A stretch of DNA of 13,551 nt from Planctomycetota bacterium (GTDB lineage Bacteria > Planctomycetota > Brocadiia > JAJRTI01), in NCBI GenBank assembly GCA_024278415.1, contig JAJRTI010000022.1, positions 1 to 13,551 of the forward strand, read 5' to 3'. Shown piece after piece: positions 7,592-13,551 of this stretch. Position 1 is the stretch's first letter; every line of letters starts with the position of its first letter. Below the pieces are notes generated by a model. The model saw only the letters and a program-made list of their open reading frames with translations. It had not been told where the DNA came from and searched no databases. Both the position numbers and the translations under genes were made by a program.

Positions 7592-8528
7592 CCTCCGTCG
7601 CGTAGAGATAGTCCCCGATCGGCCGCTTAATGAAGCGCAGGTCTTCGTGGCTAAGCTCCATTTCCCGCGCCATCTTCTTCTGCGCTTCGGCCAACACGAG
7701 TTCGCCACTCTCGGTCACGAGCACGATGCGGTCCTTGACCCCGGGCAGGAGCCGCTGCACCCTGGCCGGGATACCCAGGCCATAGGCCACGTGCAAGTCA
7801 CCCGCCACCACCACAGCCACGCTGTCAGTTCCCTTGAGCCGCTCCACGAGGCGGTGCGCCATGGTTTCGTCCCGCACGACTTGCGCTTGAAAAACCGGCT
7901 CCAAGTGCTTCGGGTTCATCGACGCGTGCACGGCCAACATCTTGAGCATGAGTTGCTTGTACGTGCCATCCTTTAGGTCCATGTCCTTGGGCAAAACGGC
8001 CCGCTCCTGTGGCGTGAGCCCACGGAGCCCTTTACGCCCAACCTTGTGAACGAGTTTGGCCGGCGCGTTGAGAGCGACAATCGTGCCGCCATGCGCGTGC
8101 ACGGTCTCGACAAGAGCCGTGTAGTCCCGCCAATTCGACCAACGCCTATTCCACTGGGTTAACTCGATGAATCGGTCCAAGCTGATTTCACCCCGGTTGT
8201 AGTGATCGAGCATGGTCTGCGTTTGCAGGTCCATCATCTCCAGCCCCAGCAACACCGACTTGCCCGACTTATAGAGCCCGTCGACGATCATCTGCTGCAC
8301 CAGGTGGTGCCGGGCGATGGAGTGCACCTCCCCGATGTAAATCACCTGCACGTTCGACAGGTCCGCGAGCAGTTCTTCATCCCTCACCACTTCGCCCCGG
8401 CGTAGGTCGACCCATAGGCTGGCCTTCGCCGGAACCCCGGGTGCGGTCATGCGCGCCCGGCTCGAACATGACGGCAGAGCCAGGGCGAGAACGGCCAGCA
8501 ACACGGCGGATCCCAGATGGTGGTACAT
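7581..8528 (-). CDS. ChaN-like haem-binding lipoprotein (DUF399 family)
   Basis: This 315-residue protein belongs to the ChaN / Cofac_haem_bdg (DUF399) family, whose studied members are outer-membrane-associated haem-binding lipoproteins linked to iron uptake. The N-terminus is a lipoprotein signal with cysteine C21 (hydrophobic run, then LPSC). Serine at +2 rather than aspartate fits outer-membrane sorting by the E. coli rule. Conserved parts are YIGEVHSIARHHLVQQ (E67, H69, H74-H75), LGLEMMD, the YNRGEISLDRF helix, and VVVAGDLHVAYGLGIP near the end. GAGG lies five bases upstream of the ATG. No confident promoter is visible. The gene is alone on its strand and convergent with thiD, overlapping it by 11 bases. 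No iron-transport neighbours are in view, so the family assignment is firm but the role is inferred. Confidence 0.9.
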   Translation of the reverse strand: MYHHLGSAVLLAVLALALPSCSSRARMTAPGVPAKASLWVDLRRGEVVRDEELLADLSNVQVIYIGEVHSIARHHLVQQMIVDGLYKSGKSVLLGLEMMDLQTQTMLDHYNRGEISLDRFIELTQWNRRWSNWRDYTALVETVHAHGGTIVALNAPAKLVHKVGRKGLRGLTPQERAVLPKDMDLKDGTYKQLMLKMLAVHASMNPKHLEPVFQAQVVRDETMAHRLVERLKGTDSVAVVVAGDLHVAYGLGIPARVQRLLPGVKDRIVLVTESGELVLAEAQKKMAREMELSHEDLRFIKRPIGDYLYATEVTE

Positions 8529-8584
8529 GGTGGCCTCAGTTTAGGCTACGTGGAAGATCGGAGTGGACATTACACGTTCGTAGT

Positions 8585-8709
8585 GAGGCCCGTAAGGGCC
8601 TCCTCCGAGACGGACCAAACCGTCCGCCGTACGGCGTAATGGCACTGACTTAAGCGATTCTGCGGTCCCGTAGGGACAATTGAGACTAGCCCAGCACTTC
8701 AGTGCTGGG
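8585..8709. repeat. REP-like palindrome cluster, left flank
   Basis: Successive short palindromes are GAGGCCC-GTAA-GGGCCTC (8585-8602), GACGG/CCGTC (8609-8624), the 12-bp perfect CGCCGTACGGCG (8625-8636), GTCCC-GTA-GGGAC (8665-8677) and CCCAGCACT-TC-AGTGCTGGG (8690-8709). Three of these types recur on the far side of the MITE-like element. Such clusters resemble REP/BIME repeats; no transposase is nearby. Confidence 0.85.
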
Positions 8710-8718
8710 AACACGGGT

Positions 8719-8728
8719 CGCTAAGAGG
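8719..8728. repeat. left copy of putative target-site duplication
   Basis: CGCTAAGAGG here is repeated exactly at 9037-9046, in direct orientation, immediately outside the terminal inverted repeats. One base on each side can also be assigned to the inverted repeat, so the duplication is 8 or 10 bp long. Confidence 0.8.
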
Positions 8729-8754
8729 CTGCTCTTTACCCACATTTCTAGCCT

Positions 8755-8814
8755 GGACCCCAACGGGGTCCCGTCCTACAGCCCAGGGTTGCGAGCAAAG
8801 CTCGCTACCCTGGG
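8755..8814 (-). repeat. two-hairpin repeat module, copy 2 (inverted)
   Basis: Read on the minus strand, this is the CCCAGGGT/ACCCTGGG hairpin with inner GCGAGC stem, then a 13-nt linker (GGGCTGTAGGACG), then GGACCCC-GTT-GGGGTCC. It matches copies 1 and 3 in order and spacing, and its inner stem GCGAGC is the same as in copy 1 near rpmB. Confidence 0.8.
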
Positions 8815-8836
8815 TCGGTTGAGCGCGGTGCCCCAC

Positions 8837-8896
8837 CCCCTTCCCTCTGCCTTTCCGATCCCGCAAGTGCGGGATCGGAAAGGCAGAGGGAAGGGG
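8837..8896. repeat. central perfect 29-bp inverted repeat of the element
   Basis: Arms 8837-8865 and 8868-8896 are exactly complementary with only two bases between them. It is the longest perfect palindrome I saw in the window and forms the symmetry centre of the MITE-like element. Transcribed RNA would fold into a long hairpin. Confidence 0.95.
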
Positions 8897-8922
8897 AGAA
8901 TGGTGGGTTGGGGCGCCTTGTT

Positions 8923-8981
8923 CCCAGGGTAGCGGCCTGCGCCGCAACCCTGGGCTATCATACGGGACCCCCTTGGGGTCC
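8923..8981 (+). repeat. two-hairpin repeat module, copy 3
   Basis: Hairpin CCCAGGGT-AGCGGC-CTGC-GCCGCA-ACCCTGGG (8923-8954) is followed by the 13-nt linker ending the stem (GGGCTATCATACG, 8952-8964) and the perfect hairpin GGACCCC-CTT-GGGGTCC (8965-8981). It is the mirror partner of copy 2 within the MITE-like element. Confidence 0.85.
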
Positions 8982-9036
8982 GGGAGGCCGCACAACAGCG
9001 GTTTTCGTGGGGCTTAAAGATGTGGGTAAAGAGCAG

Positions 9037-9046
9037 CGCTAAGAGG
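9037..9046. repeat. right copy of putative target-site duplication
   Basis: CGCTAAGAGG, identical to 8719-8728 and directly abutting the right terminal inverted repeat. Confidence 0.8.
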
Positions 9047-9049
9047 CCA

Positions 9050-9131
9050 CCAGTCCCGTAGGGACGGCTGAATGCTGAAAACGGCCACAGATGAGCGATT
9101 CGCCGCCATTCAGCCGTCCCTACGGGACTGG
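9050..9131. repeat. perfect 25-bp inverted repeat with 32-nt spacer
   Basis: Positions 9050-9074 and 9107-9131 are exact reverse complements. Each arm itself contains the small palindrome GTCCC-GTA-GGGAC (or its TAC complement). The pair thus looks like two REP-like units in opposite orientation, as in BIME arrangements. Confidence 0.9.
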
Positions 9132-9155
9132 CCACTTGCCGTGGACGGCGCCACT

Positions 9156-9236
9156 CCCAGCGCTAAAGCGCTGGGCTATTCTCGGTCGTCCCTACGGGAC
9201 GGCAGGCTTATCTACGCACCATTGCGCCGTACGGCG
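9156..9236. repeat. REP-like palindrome cluster, right flank
   Basis: CCCAGCGCT-AA-AGCGCTGGG (9156-9175), CGTCCC-TAC-GGGACG (9187-9201) and the 12-bp CGCCGTACGGCG (9225-9236). The same palindrome types stand in the left flank at 8690-8709, 8665-8677 and 8625-8636, so before the insertion this was one continuous cluster. Confidence 0.85.
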
Positions 9237-9543
9237 AGACACAGCGAGCGAGATGGCGTCCACAAGTGGCGCGACATCACAAGCGTGGCATGACATTGGC
9301 ATGTCGCTGTCTGTATTGTAGCACTTGTGCAGTTCAGCAGATCGGCAATCCAGGCAATAGCGAAGCGCCGCGTCCGCTCCACAATCTCGCGCCGGCCGGC
9401 ACTCGCCCTGGGCGCCCACGTCCAGCGGCTTGCACGAAAAGCGAAAAGCTGCCATTCTCGGCGAAGAATTGAAGTCCAATACTGCGCAAGAAGGGAAGCT
9501 GACGCCATCCTTCGATATGCCGCCGAGCATCCGAAAGCCTATT

Positions 9544-12087
9544 ATGACCATGCTCACCCTCAAGCCTGCCATCGTCCTCCTCGTCGCGGCCGCAGTCGCG
9601 CCGGCCGCGACCATCGAAATCGTGAAGCATGAGGTCGCCATCCCGCTCGCGGAGAGTCGGCAGTTCGAGTTCGGCACCGTGCCGCAACGCGACACGACCG
9701 TGACCCTGGAGATCACCGCGCGCATGAACTACCGCGCGCTGTCCGGGTCGAGCATGTTCATGGCCATCGTGTTGAACGGCCGGCCCGTCGCCGCGGCCAA
9801 GAGCCGCACCGTGGCCCGGCTGCTCAACAAGCCCACGGTCTCCCCGGTCGCGCCGAACTTGCCGGCCTCCTGGTTCGATGGAGGCAAGTGGCGGCTCCTC
9901 TACGCTCCCGATTTCGAGGCCGCGCGCAGGGCGACCTACTACGTCGGCGACCCATACACGTACGTGCTCGACGTGACCGACTTGACCAACCCGGCTGCGG
10001 AGAATCGCCTGGCCATCACCAACACGGAACAGAAGCATAGCCGCGTGTTCAAGAATGGCGGAGGCGAGTTGATCATCGGCCGGCTCGCGATCCACACCAA
10101 GCCCGGCGCGAGCCCCACCCTGTCGGCCAGTGCGAGCGTGCAGCCGGCCATCAACACCGGCCAGCCCGGCGCCGGGCCGGCGAAGTATCGCGGCCGCGTT
10201 TTGCCAGGCGGCGGGTTCGAACTGGTCATTGGTGATTCACGATGGAACTTCAGCACAGCGATCTCCTATCCCAACGCCGGGCTCAACCACATGGGACGGA
10301 CCGCGTCTGGGCAGCCCGGCTGGAGCGTCGTGGTGCAGGGCAACAACGTGGCCGCCACCGCGCCGCTTTACCGCGTCCGACGCACGATTCGCTTCACCTC
10401 GCGCAAGGTGGCCGTGGCAGACGAGATCACGAACACCCAGACGGACGCAGCGCTCGGCCTGCTCGTGCGGCACGACCTTGGCCTGGATGGCATGCCCCAC
10501 GCGCAGGTGCGCCTCGCCGGCAACCCGGATCCTGCCATCGACAACTATTACGCGCCCGCCAACCCCAGCGTGCACGTCGCGAACGGCGACATGGGCGTGG
10601 GCATTCTGTGCGAGGACACCGTGTTCCGCAACCAAGCGCGGCTCTACTTCGAGCAGAAGCCGCCGCGGGCCGGCATCCGCACGGCGATGCTGTGGCTCCC
10701 GCCGGGCGGATCGCACACCCTCGAATGGTCGGTCTATCCGGTCGCGTCGCGAGACTATTACGACTTCATCAATTTGGTGCGAGACGACTGGGGCTCGAAC
10801 TTCACCGTCCGCGGAGCGTGGATGTTCTTCACCCCCGACACGATCCTCGCCACGCCGACCGACAAGCTGCGGCCGCTGCTCGAACGCCAAGGCATCCACT
10901 ACGCCTGCTACTGCGGCGGCTGGGTCGACCGCAAACACAACCCCAAGAAGATCGGCTTCGGCACGGGTGTGATGGACCCGTACTGGGACGATTTCCGCCA
11001 GCGCCTCAAGCGCGCCGCTCAGAGGCTGCGGGAGGCCAAGCCCGGCATCAAAGTGCTGGTCTACTACGACACGCAGCGCGACACATCCGACGGAGGCCAG
11101 GAGCGCTTCCGCGATAGCTGGCTGACCGACCTCCAAGGCCGGCAGCTCACCACGAACTGGAGCGGCCGATACACCCTCACGCGCAGCGTCGTGGCCACAC
11201 TCGACAACTCGTTTGGCAAGGCTATGCTCCGCGTCGCGGACCGTTACATGGACGAGATCGGCGCGGACGGGCTCTACTGGGACGAGATGGAGGCCACCGG
11301 CTACGGCGCCCCCTTGGTGACGCACAACATCCTCGACGCCAGCTCGTGCATCCTCGACCCCAAGACGTACACCATCGTGCGCCGCGTGGGCATCACCGCG
11401 CTGCTCGGCGAGGCGCATCGCCTGGAGGTGATCCGCCGCGTGCGCGCCAAGGGCGGAGTGCTCATGGGCAACGGCCCGCCGCTGACGCGCAGGATGCTCG
11501 ACGCGAAGGTGCAGCGCATGGTCGAGATTCAGCACAACGACTACTGGTGCTACCAGGGCCATCTCGACACGCCGCTCGGCTACGCGAGTTGGGAGCCGGG
11601 GTTCGACAACTGGGTGCGCACGCTCAAGATGGCGAGCCTGCTCGTGGGCACGCGCTACACGTACGAGCACGAGATCTCCCGCTACGTCTTCCCCTTCACC
11701 CCCATCGAATTGCACTACGGCTACCTCCTCGGCCAGGAGCGGATCATCACGCTCCACTCCGGGAGCTACGGCTGGCCGGGCGACGCGAGCCTCGTGGTCT
11801 GCCATCACTTCGACAAGAAAGGCATCCGCCACTCCGCGGCCTGGCCCACGGCCTACAAGGCCGGCGCGGCGAGGACGCAAGCCACCTTGGCCGAAGGCGA
11901 AGTCGCGGTGTTGCAGCGACTGCCGCTGCAAATCAGCGGCGCGGGGGCCGCAACCGTGCGCCGGGTCGAGGTGCGCGGCGCGACGGTGTCGCTCGAAATA
12001 TCGGGCCAGGGAGCCGTATCGATTGGGGGCAAGACCGTGCACTTGCATCACGAGCCCCAGCGCGTGTCCATCGCGATCGGGCAATAG
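9544..12087 (+). CDS. large secreted protein, predicted glycoside-hydrolase-like TIM barrel
   Basis: I cannot name a family with confidence. The 847-residue protein (from ATG 9544) opens with a signal peptide, MTMLTLKPAIVLLVAAAVAPAA, so it is exported. Residues about 22-215 and 220-425 look like two beta-sandwich regions, rich in short strands, with carbohydrate-binding style loops. From about 430 to 770 the pattern fits a TIM barrel: LRPLLERQGIHYACYCGGW, then IKVLVYYDTQ, then GADGLYWDEM with adjacent acidic D580 and E581 at a strand end, as in many glycoside hydrolases, and later KGGVLMGNG and VEIQHNDYW. The last 60 residues form beta strands. A role in polysaccharide breakdown is inferred. 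The start is uncertain: the frame is open from ATG 9430, with other ATGs at 9517 and 9550, and no strong Shine-Dalgarno. I chose 9544 because it places the signal peptide at the N-terminus. Confidence 0.75.
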   Translation: MTMLTLKPAIVLLVAAAVAPAATIEIVKHEVAIPLAESRQFEFGTVPQRDTTVTLEITARMNYRALSGSSMFMAIVLNGRPVAAAKSRTVARLLNKPTVSPVAPNLPASWFDGGKWRLLYAPDFEAARRATYYVGDPYTYVLDVTDLTNPAAENRLAITNTEQKHSRVFKNGGGELIIGRLAIHTKPGASPTLSASASVQPAINTGQPGAGPAKYRGRVLPGGGFELVIGDSRWNFSTAISYPNAGLNHMGRTASGQPGWSVVVQGNNVAATAPLYRVRRTIRFTSRKVAVADEITNTQTDAALGLLVRHDLGLDGMPHAQVRLAGNPDPAIDNYYAPANPSVHVANGDMGVGILCEDTVFRNQARLYFEQKPPRAGIRTAMLWLPPGGSHTLEWSVYPVASRDYYDFINLVRDDWGSNFTVRGAWMFFTPDTILATPTDKLRPLLERQGIHYACYCGGWVDRKHNPKKIGFGTGVMDPYWDDFRQRLKRAAQRLREAKPGIKVLVYYDTQRDTSDGGQERFRDSWLTDLQGRQLTTNWSGRYTLTRSVVATLDNSFGKAMLRVADRYMDEIGADGLYWDEMEATGYGAPLVTHNILDASSCILDPKTYTIVRRVGITALLGEAHRLEVIRRVRAKGGVLMGNGPPLTRRMLDAKVQRMVEIQHNDYWCYQGHLDTPLGYASWEPGFDNWVRTLKMASLLVGTRYTYEHEISRYVFPFTPIELHYGYLLGQERIITLHSGSYGWPGDASLVVCHHFDKKGIRHSAAWPTAYKAGAARTQATLAEGEVAVLQRLPLQISGAGAATVRRVEVRGATVSLEISGQGAVSIGGKTVHLHHEPQRVSIAIGQ

Positions 12088-12095
12088 GGCGGTCG

Positions 12096-12115
12096 CCGCA
12101 TGCGCCAGCATGCGG
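12096..12115. terminator. hairpin after the glycoside-hydrolase-like gene
   Basis: CCGCATGC (12096-12103) pairs with GCATGCGG (12108-12115) around the loop GCCA, eight bases after the stop codon. There is no T-run on the plus strand, so it may terminate or merely protect the transcript. Confidence 0.5.
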
Positions 12116-12147
12116 GCAAGATGAAGCGCGACACACGCTCCGCACTC

Positions 12148-12167
12148 CCGCAGCCTGGAGGCTGCGG
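12148..12167. terminator. hairpin directly after mnmG
   Basis: CCGCAGCC (12148-12155) pairs with GGCTGCGG (12160-12167) around TGGA. It touches the mnmG stop codon. It has the same 8-bp stem and 4-nt loop geometry as the hairpin at 12096-12115, and both could act in the convergent gap. It may also be a dispersed repeat. Confidence 0.5.
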
Positions 12168-13551
12168 CTAGCGGCCCTTACGCGTCGCGTGGATGTAGAG
12201 GACCGTCACGTCCGCGGGGGTGATGCCAGCGATGCGGGAGGCCTGGCCGAGGGACCGGGGCTGGATCTCCTTGAGCTTCGTGCGGGCCTCCGCGCTCAGG
12301 TCCGCGATCGCGTCGTAGTCCAAGGCCGCGGGAATGGCGAAGTCCTCCAACTCGCGCATCTTCGCGACCGCGCGCTCCTGGCGCTCGATGTACCCCTCGT
12401 ACTTCTCCTCGATCTCCACCTGCTCACGCACGTCGGCCGGCAAGTCCATGTCCGCTAAGGCCGGGTGCTCCTTCATGAGTGCGTCGAAGTCCATCTCCGG
12501 ACGCCGCAATCGCTTGGCGAGCGTGTCCGCGTTTCTGTGCTGGCTCGCGAGGTAGGCGCGGGTGTGCTGGATCAACTCCTCCTTGCGGCAGAGCCCCTGC
12601 CACTGCGCGTCGTCGATGAGGCCGAACTCGTGGCCGTAGCGCATGAGCCGGCGGTCGGCGTTGTCCTGGCGCAAAAGGAGGCGGTATTCCGCGCGGGACG
12701 TGAACATGCGATACGGCTCGCGCGTGCCCTTGGTCACCAGGTCGTCGATGAGCACGCCGATGTACGCTTCGTCGCGCCCTAGCACGAACGGGTCGCGGCC
12801 CGCGAGCTTCAACGCGGCGTTGATGCCGGCCATGAGCCCCTGGCAGGCGGCCTCCTCGTAGCCGGAGGTGCCGTTGATTTGGCCCGCGTGGAAGAGCCCC
12901 TCTACCGCTTTCGTTTCGAGCCAGGGGTGCAATTGCTGCGGCGGCGCGAAGTCGTATTCGACCGCATACCCGAAGCGCATGACCTCGACGCGCTCCAGGC
13001 CGGGAATGGTGTGCAGCATGGCCGCCTGCACGTCTTGGGGCATGCTGGTCGAAACGCCGTTGCAGTAGACTTCGAGCGTGTCGCGGCCTTCAGGCTCCAG
13101 GAAGACTTGGTGCTGCTTGCGCTCGCTGAAGCGCACAATCTTGTCCTCGATGGACGGGCAGTAGCGCGGGCCGGCCGCCTCGATCTGGCCGGTGTAGAGC
13201 GGAGCGCGATGCAGGTTGGCGCGGAGGATGTCGTGCGTGCGCTCGTTCGTGTGGGTGATGTGGCACGCGATCTGGGGCTGGGTGATGGCCTGCGTGCTGA
13301 ACGAAAACGGCCGCGGCTCGTCGTCTCCCCACTGCTCTTCGAGGCCGCTGTAGTCAATCGTGCGGCCGTTGACGCTCGGGGGCGTGCCGGTCTTGAGCCG
13401 GTCGAGTTGTATGCCGTTGGAGCGCAAGCTCTCGGAGAGCCGCTCCGCGGCCAGCTCCCCCATGCGCCCGCCGGGGAACTGCTGCGGCCCCACGTGGAGC
13501 ACCGCGCGCAAGAACGTGCCGGTGGTGAGCACGACCGCTCCCGCGCGCAAT
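12168..13551 (-). CDS. mnmG: tRNA U34 carboxymethylaminomethyl-modifying enzyme MnmG (GidA), N-terminus outside window
   Basis: MnmG works with the GTPase MnmE to place the aminomethyl-type modification on uridine 34 of certain tRNAs, using FAD, NADH and methylene-tetrahydrofolate. About 460 residues are visible, from the AVVLTTGTFL strand onward. The FAD-binding GxGxxG N-terminus (roughly 130-150 residues of a family length near 620) lies beyond the right edge, so the TTG at the edge is not the start. Diagnostic motifs are DRLKTGTPP, RYCPSIEDKIVRF, SMPQDVQ, GLFHAGQINGTSGYEEAACQGL, GVLIDDLV and PYRMFTSRAEYRLLLRQDN, then the helical C-terminal domain that contacts MnmE and tRNA. The gene ends cleanly with TAG and a hairpin, facing the glycoside-hydrolase-like gene 80 bases away. 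Nothing appears broken. Confidence 0.97.
   Translation of the reverse strand, partial: LRAGAVVLTTGTFLRAVLHVGPQQFPGGRMGELAAERLSESLRSNGIQLDRLKTGTPPSVNGRTIDYSGLEEQWGDDEPRPFSFSTQAITQPQIACHITHTNERTHDILRANLHRAPLYTGQIEAAGPRYCPSIEDKIVRFSERKQHQVFLEPEGRDTLEVYCNGVSTSMPQDVQAAMLHTIPGLERVEVMRFGYAVEYDFAPPQQLHPWLETKAVEGLFHAGQINGTSGYEEAACQGLMAGINAALKLAGRDPFVLGRDEAYIGVLIDDLVTKGTREPYRMFTSRAEYRLLLRQDNADRRLMRYGHEFGLIDDAQWQGLCRKEELIQHTRAYLASQHRNADTLAKRLRRPEMDFDALMKEHPALADMDLPADVREQVEIEEKYEGYIERQERAVAKMRELEDFAIPAALDYDAIADLSAEARTKLKEIQPRSLGQASRIAGITPADVTVLYIHATRKGR

Larger units (their letters stand above)
8729..9036. mobile_element. MITE-like non-autonomous element, 308 bp
   Basis: The element is bounded by perfect 17-bp terminal inverted repeats, CTGCTCTTTACCCACAT (8729-8745) and its complement (9020-9036), flanked by a perfect direct repeat of 10 bp. 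The inverted repeats continue imperfectly inward (TTCTAGCC against CTTTAAGCC). The interior is mirror-symmetric: hairpin GGACCCC/GGGGTCC (8755-8771), hairpin CCCAGGGT/ACCCTGGG (8782-8814), a central 29-bp stem (8837-8896), hairpin CCCAGGGT/ACCCTGGG (8923-8954) and hairpin GGACCCC/GGGGTCC (8965-8981). It has no room for, and no sign of, a transposase gene. A transposase acting in trans would be needed. Its family cannot be told from the ends alone. Confidence 0.8.
8529..9543. other. gene-free region of about 1 kb made of palindromes
   Basis: No convincing gene lies here. Short open frames exist on both strands, but they run through repeats and have no recognisable domain. The DNA from 8585 to 9236 is almost continuous palindromes, including a MITE-like insertion. 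From about 9240 to 9543 it turns into plainer sequence leading to the glycoside-hydrolase-like gene. A weak inverted repeat, GCGACAT (9271-9277) with ATGTCGC (9301-9307), lies in that stretch and could be an operator. I could not find a convincing -35/-10 pair. Confidence 0.7.

Noticed and set aside
8702..8932. Short open frames inside the palindromic element, on both strands
   Set aside because: They run through inverted repeats, so they read similarly on both strands, and carry no domain. They are not a transposase.
8585..9236. CRISPR-like array
   Set aside because: The repeats are palindromes of several kinds at irregular distances, with no constant repeat and spacer lengths and no cas genes.
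9327..9632. Small frame before and into the glycoside-hydrolase-like gene, with a readable stretch ADAILRYAAEHPKAYY
   Set aside because: The readable stretch is short, the rest is Arg-rich low complexity, and it overlaps the signal peptide of the next gene in another frame. A decayed gene remnant is possible but not supportable.
10237..12111. Long open frame on the minus strand opposite the glycoside-hydrolase-like gene (over 600 codons)
   Set aside because: It mirrors the codon structure of the plus-strand gene in GC-rich DNA. Its protein is low-complexity (many H, R, V, A, D) with no domain or start signal, while the plus frame has a signal peptide and barrel motifs.

Overview
The window is a GC-rich bacterial chromosome segment of ordinary gene density. 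It contains no phage, plasmid or integrase genes. Nine of the genes are complete inside the window. Two run off its edges: a MoxR-type AAA ATPase at the left and mnmG at the right. The mix suggests a free-living, didermic, non-model bacterium. It includes a lipoprotein, a secreted glycoside-hydrolase-like protein, a four-cysteine L28 with a basic insertion, and several promoters that fit the sigma-70 consensus well. I lean towards Planctomycetota or an allied lineage because of the L28 form, the secreted-protein style and the palindromic intergenic repeats, but the window alone does not prove a phylum.

Layout, left to right. A MoxR ATPase (2-997) is followed after two bases by a nicotinamidase-like cysteine hydrolase (1000-1518). 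A gap with a two-hairpin module and a promoter precedes rpmB (1857-2087). rpmB shares a strong hairpin with a convergent secreted protein of unknown function (2158-2901, minus). A protein with perfect 26-residue acidic repeats (3092-4342) and a small FlgT-C-like protein (4503-4916) each have their own promoter. A heptamer-periodic repeat patch (4913-5042) separates these from hisC, hisB and thiD, which run as one operon (5052-7591). A ChaN-like haem-binding lipoprotein (7581-8528, minus) meets thiD tail to tail with an 11-base overlap. About 1 kb without genes (8529-9543) is packed with palindromes. After it come a large secreted glycoside-hydrolase-like protein (9544-12087) and convergent mnmG (12168-13551, minus).

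The most unusual part is the non-coding DNA. At 8729-9036 lies a 308-bp element with perfect 17-bp terminal inverted repeats, flanked by a perfect 10-bp direct repeat. This is the signature of a non-autonomous transposable element (MITE-like) that jumped into a cluster of REP-like palindromes. Its interior is a mirror-symmetric set of hairpins around a 29-bp perfect stem. The two-hairpin unit that makes up each half also occurs alone upstream of rpmB, with the same 13-nt distance between hairpins. No transposase is visible, so the mobilising enzyme must be elsewhere.

Functionally, hisC-hisB-thiD link histidine synthesis and thiamine-precursor phosphorylation in one transcript. MnmG and L28 are translation housekeeping. 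MoxR next to a nicotinamidase, without the usual DUF58/VWA partner in view, is a less common pairing. I saw no CRISPR array, tRNA, rRNA, defence island or recognisable biosynthetic cluster.
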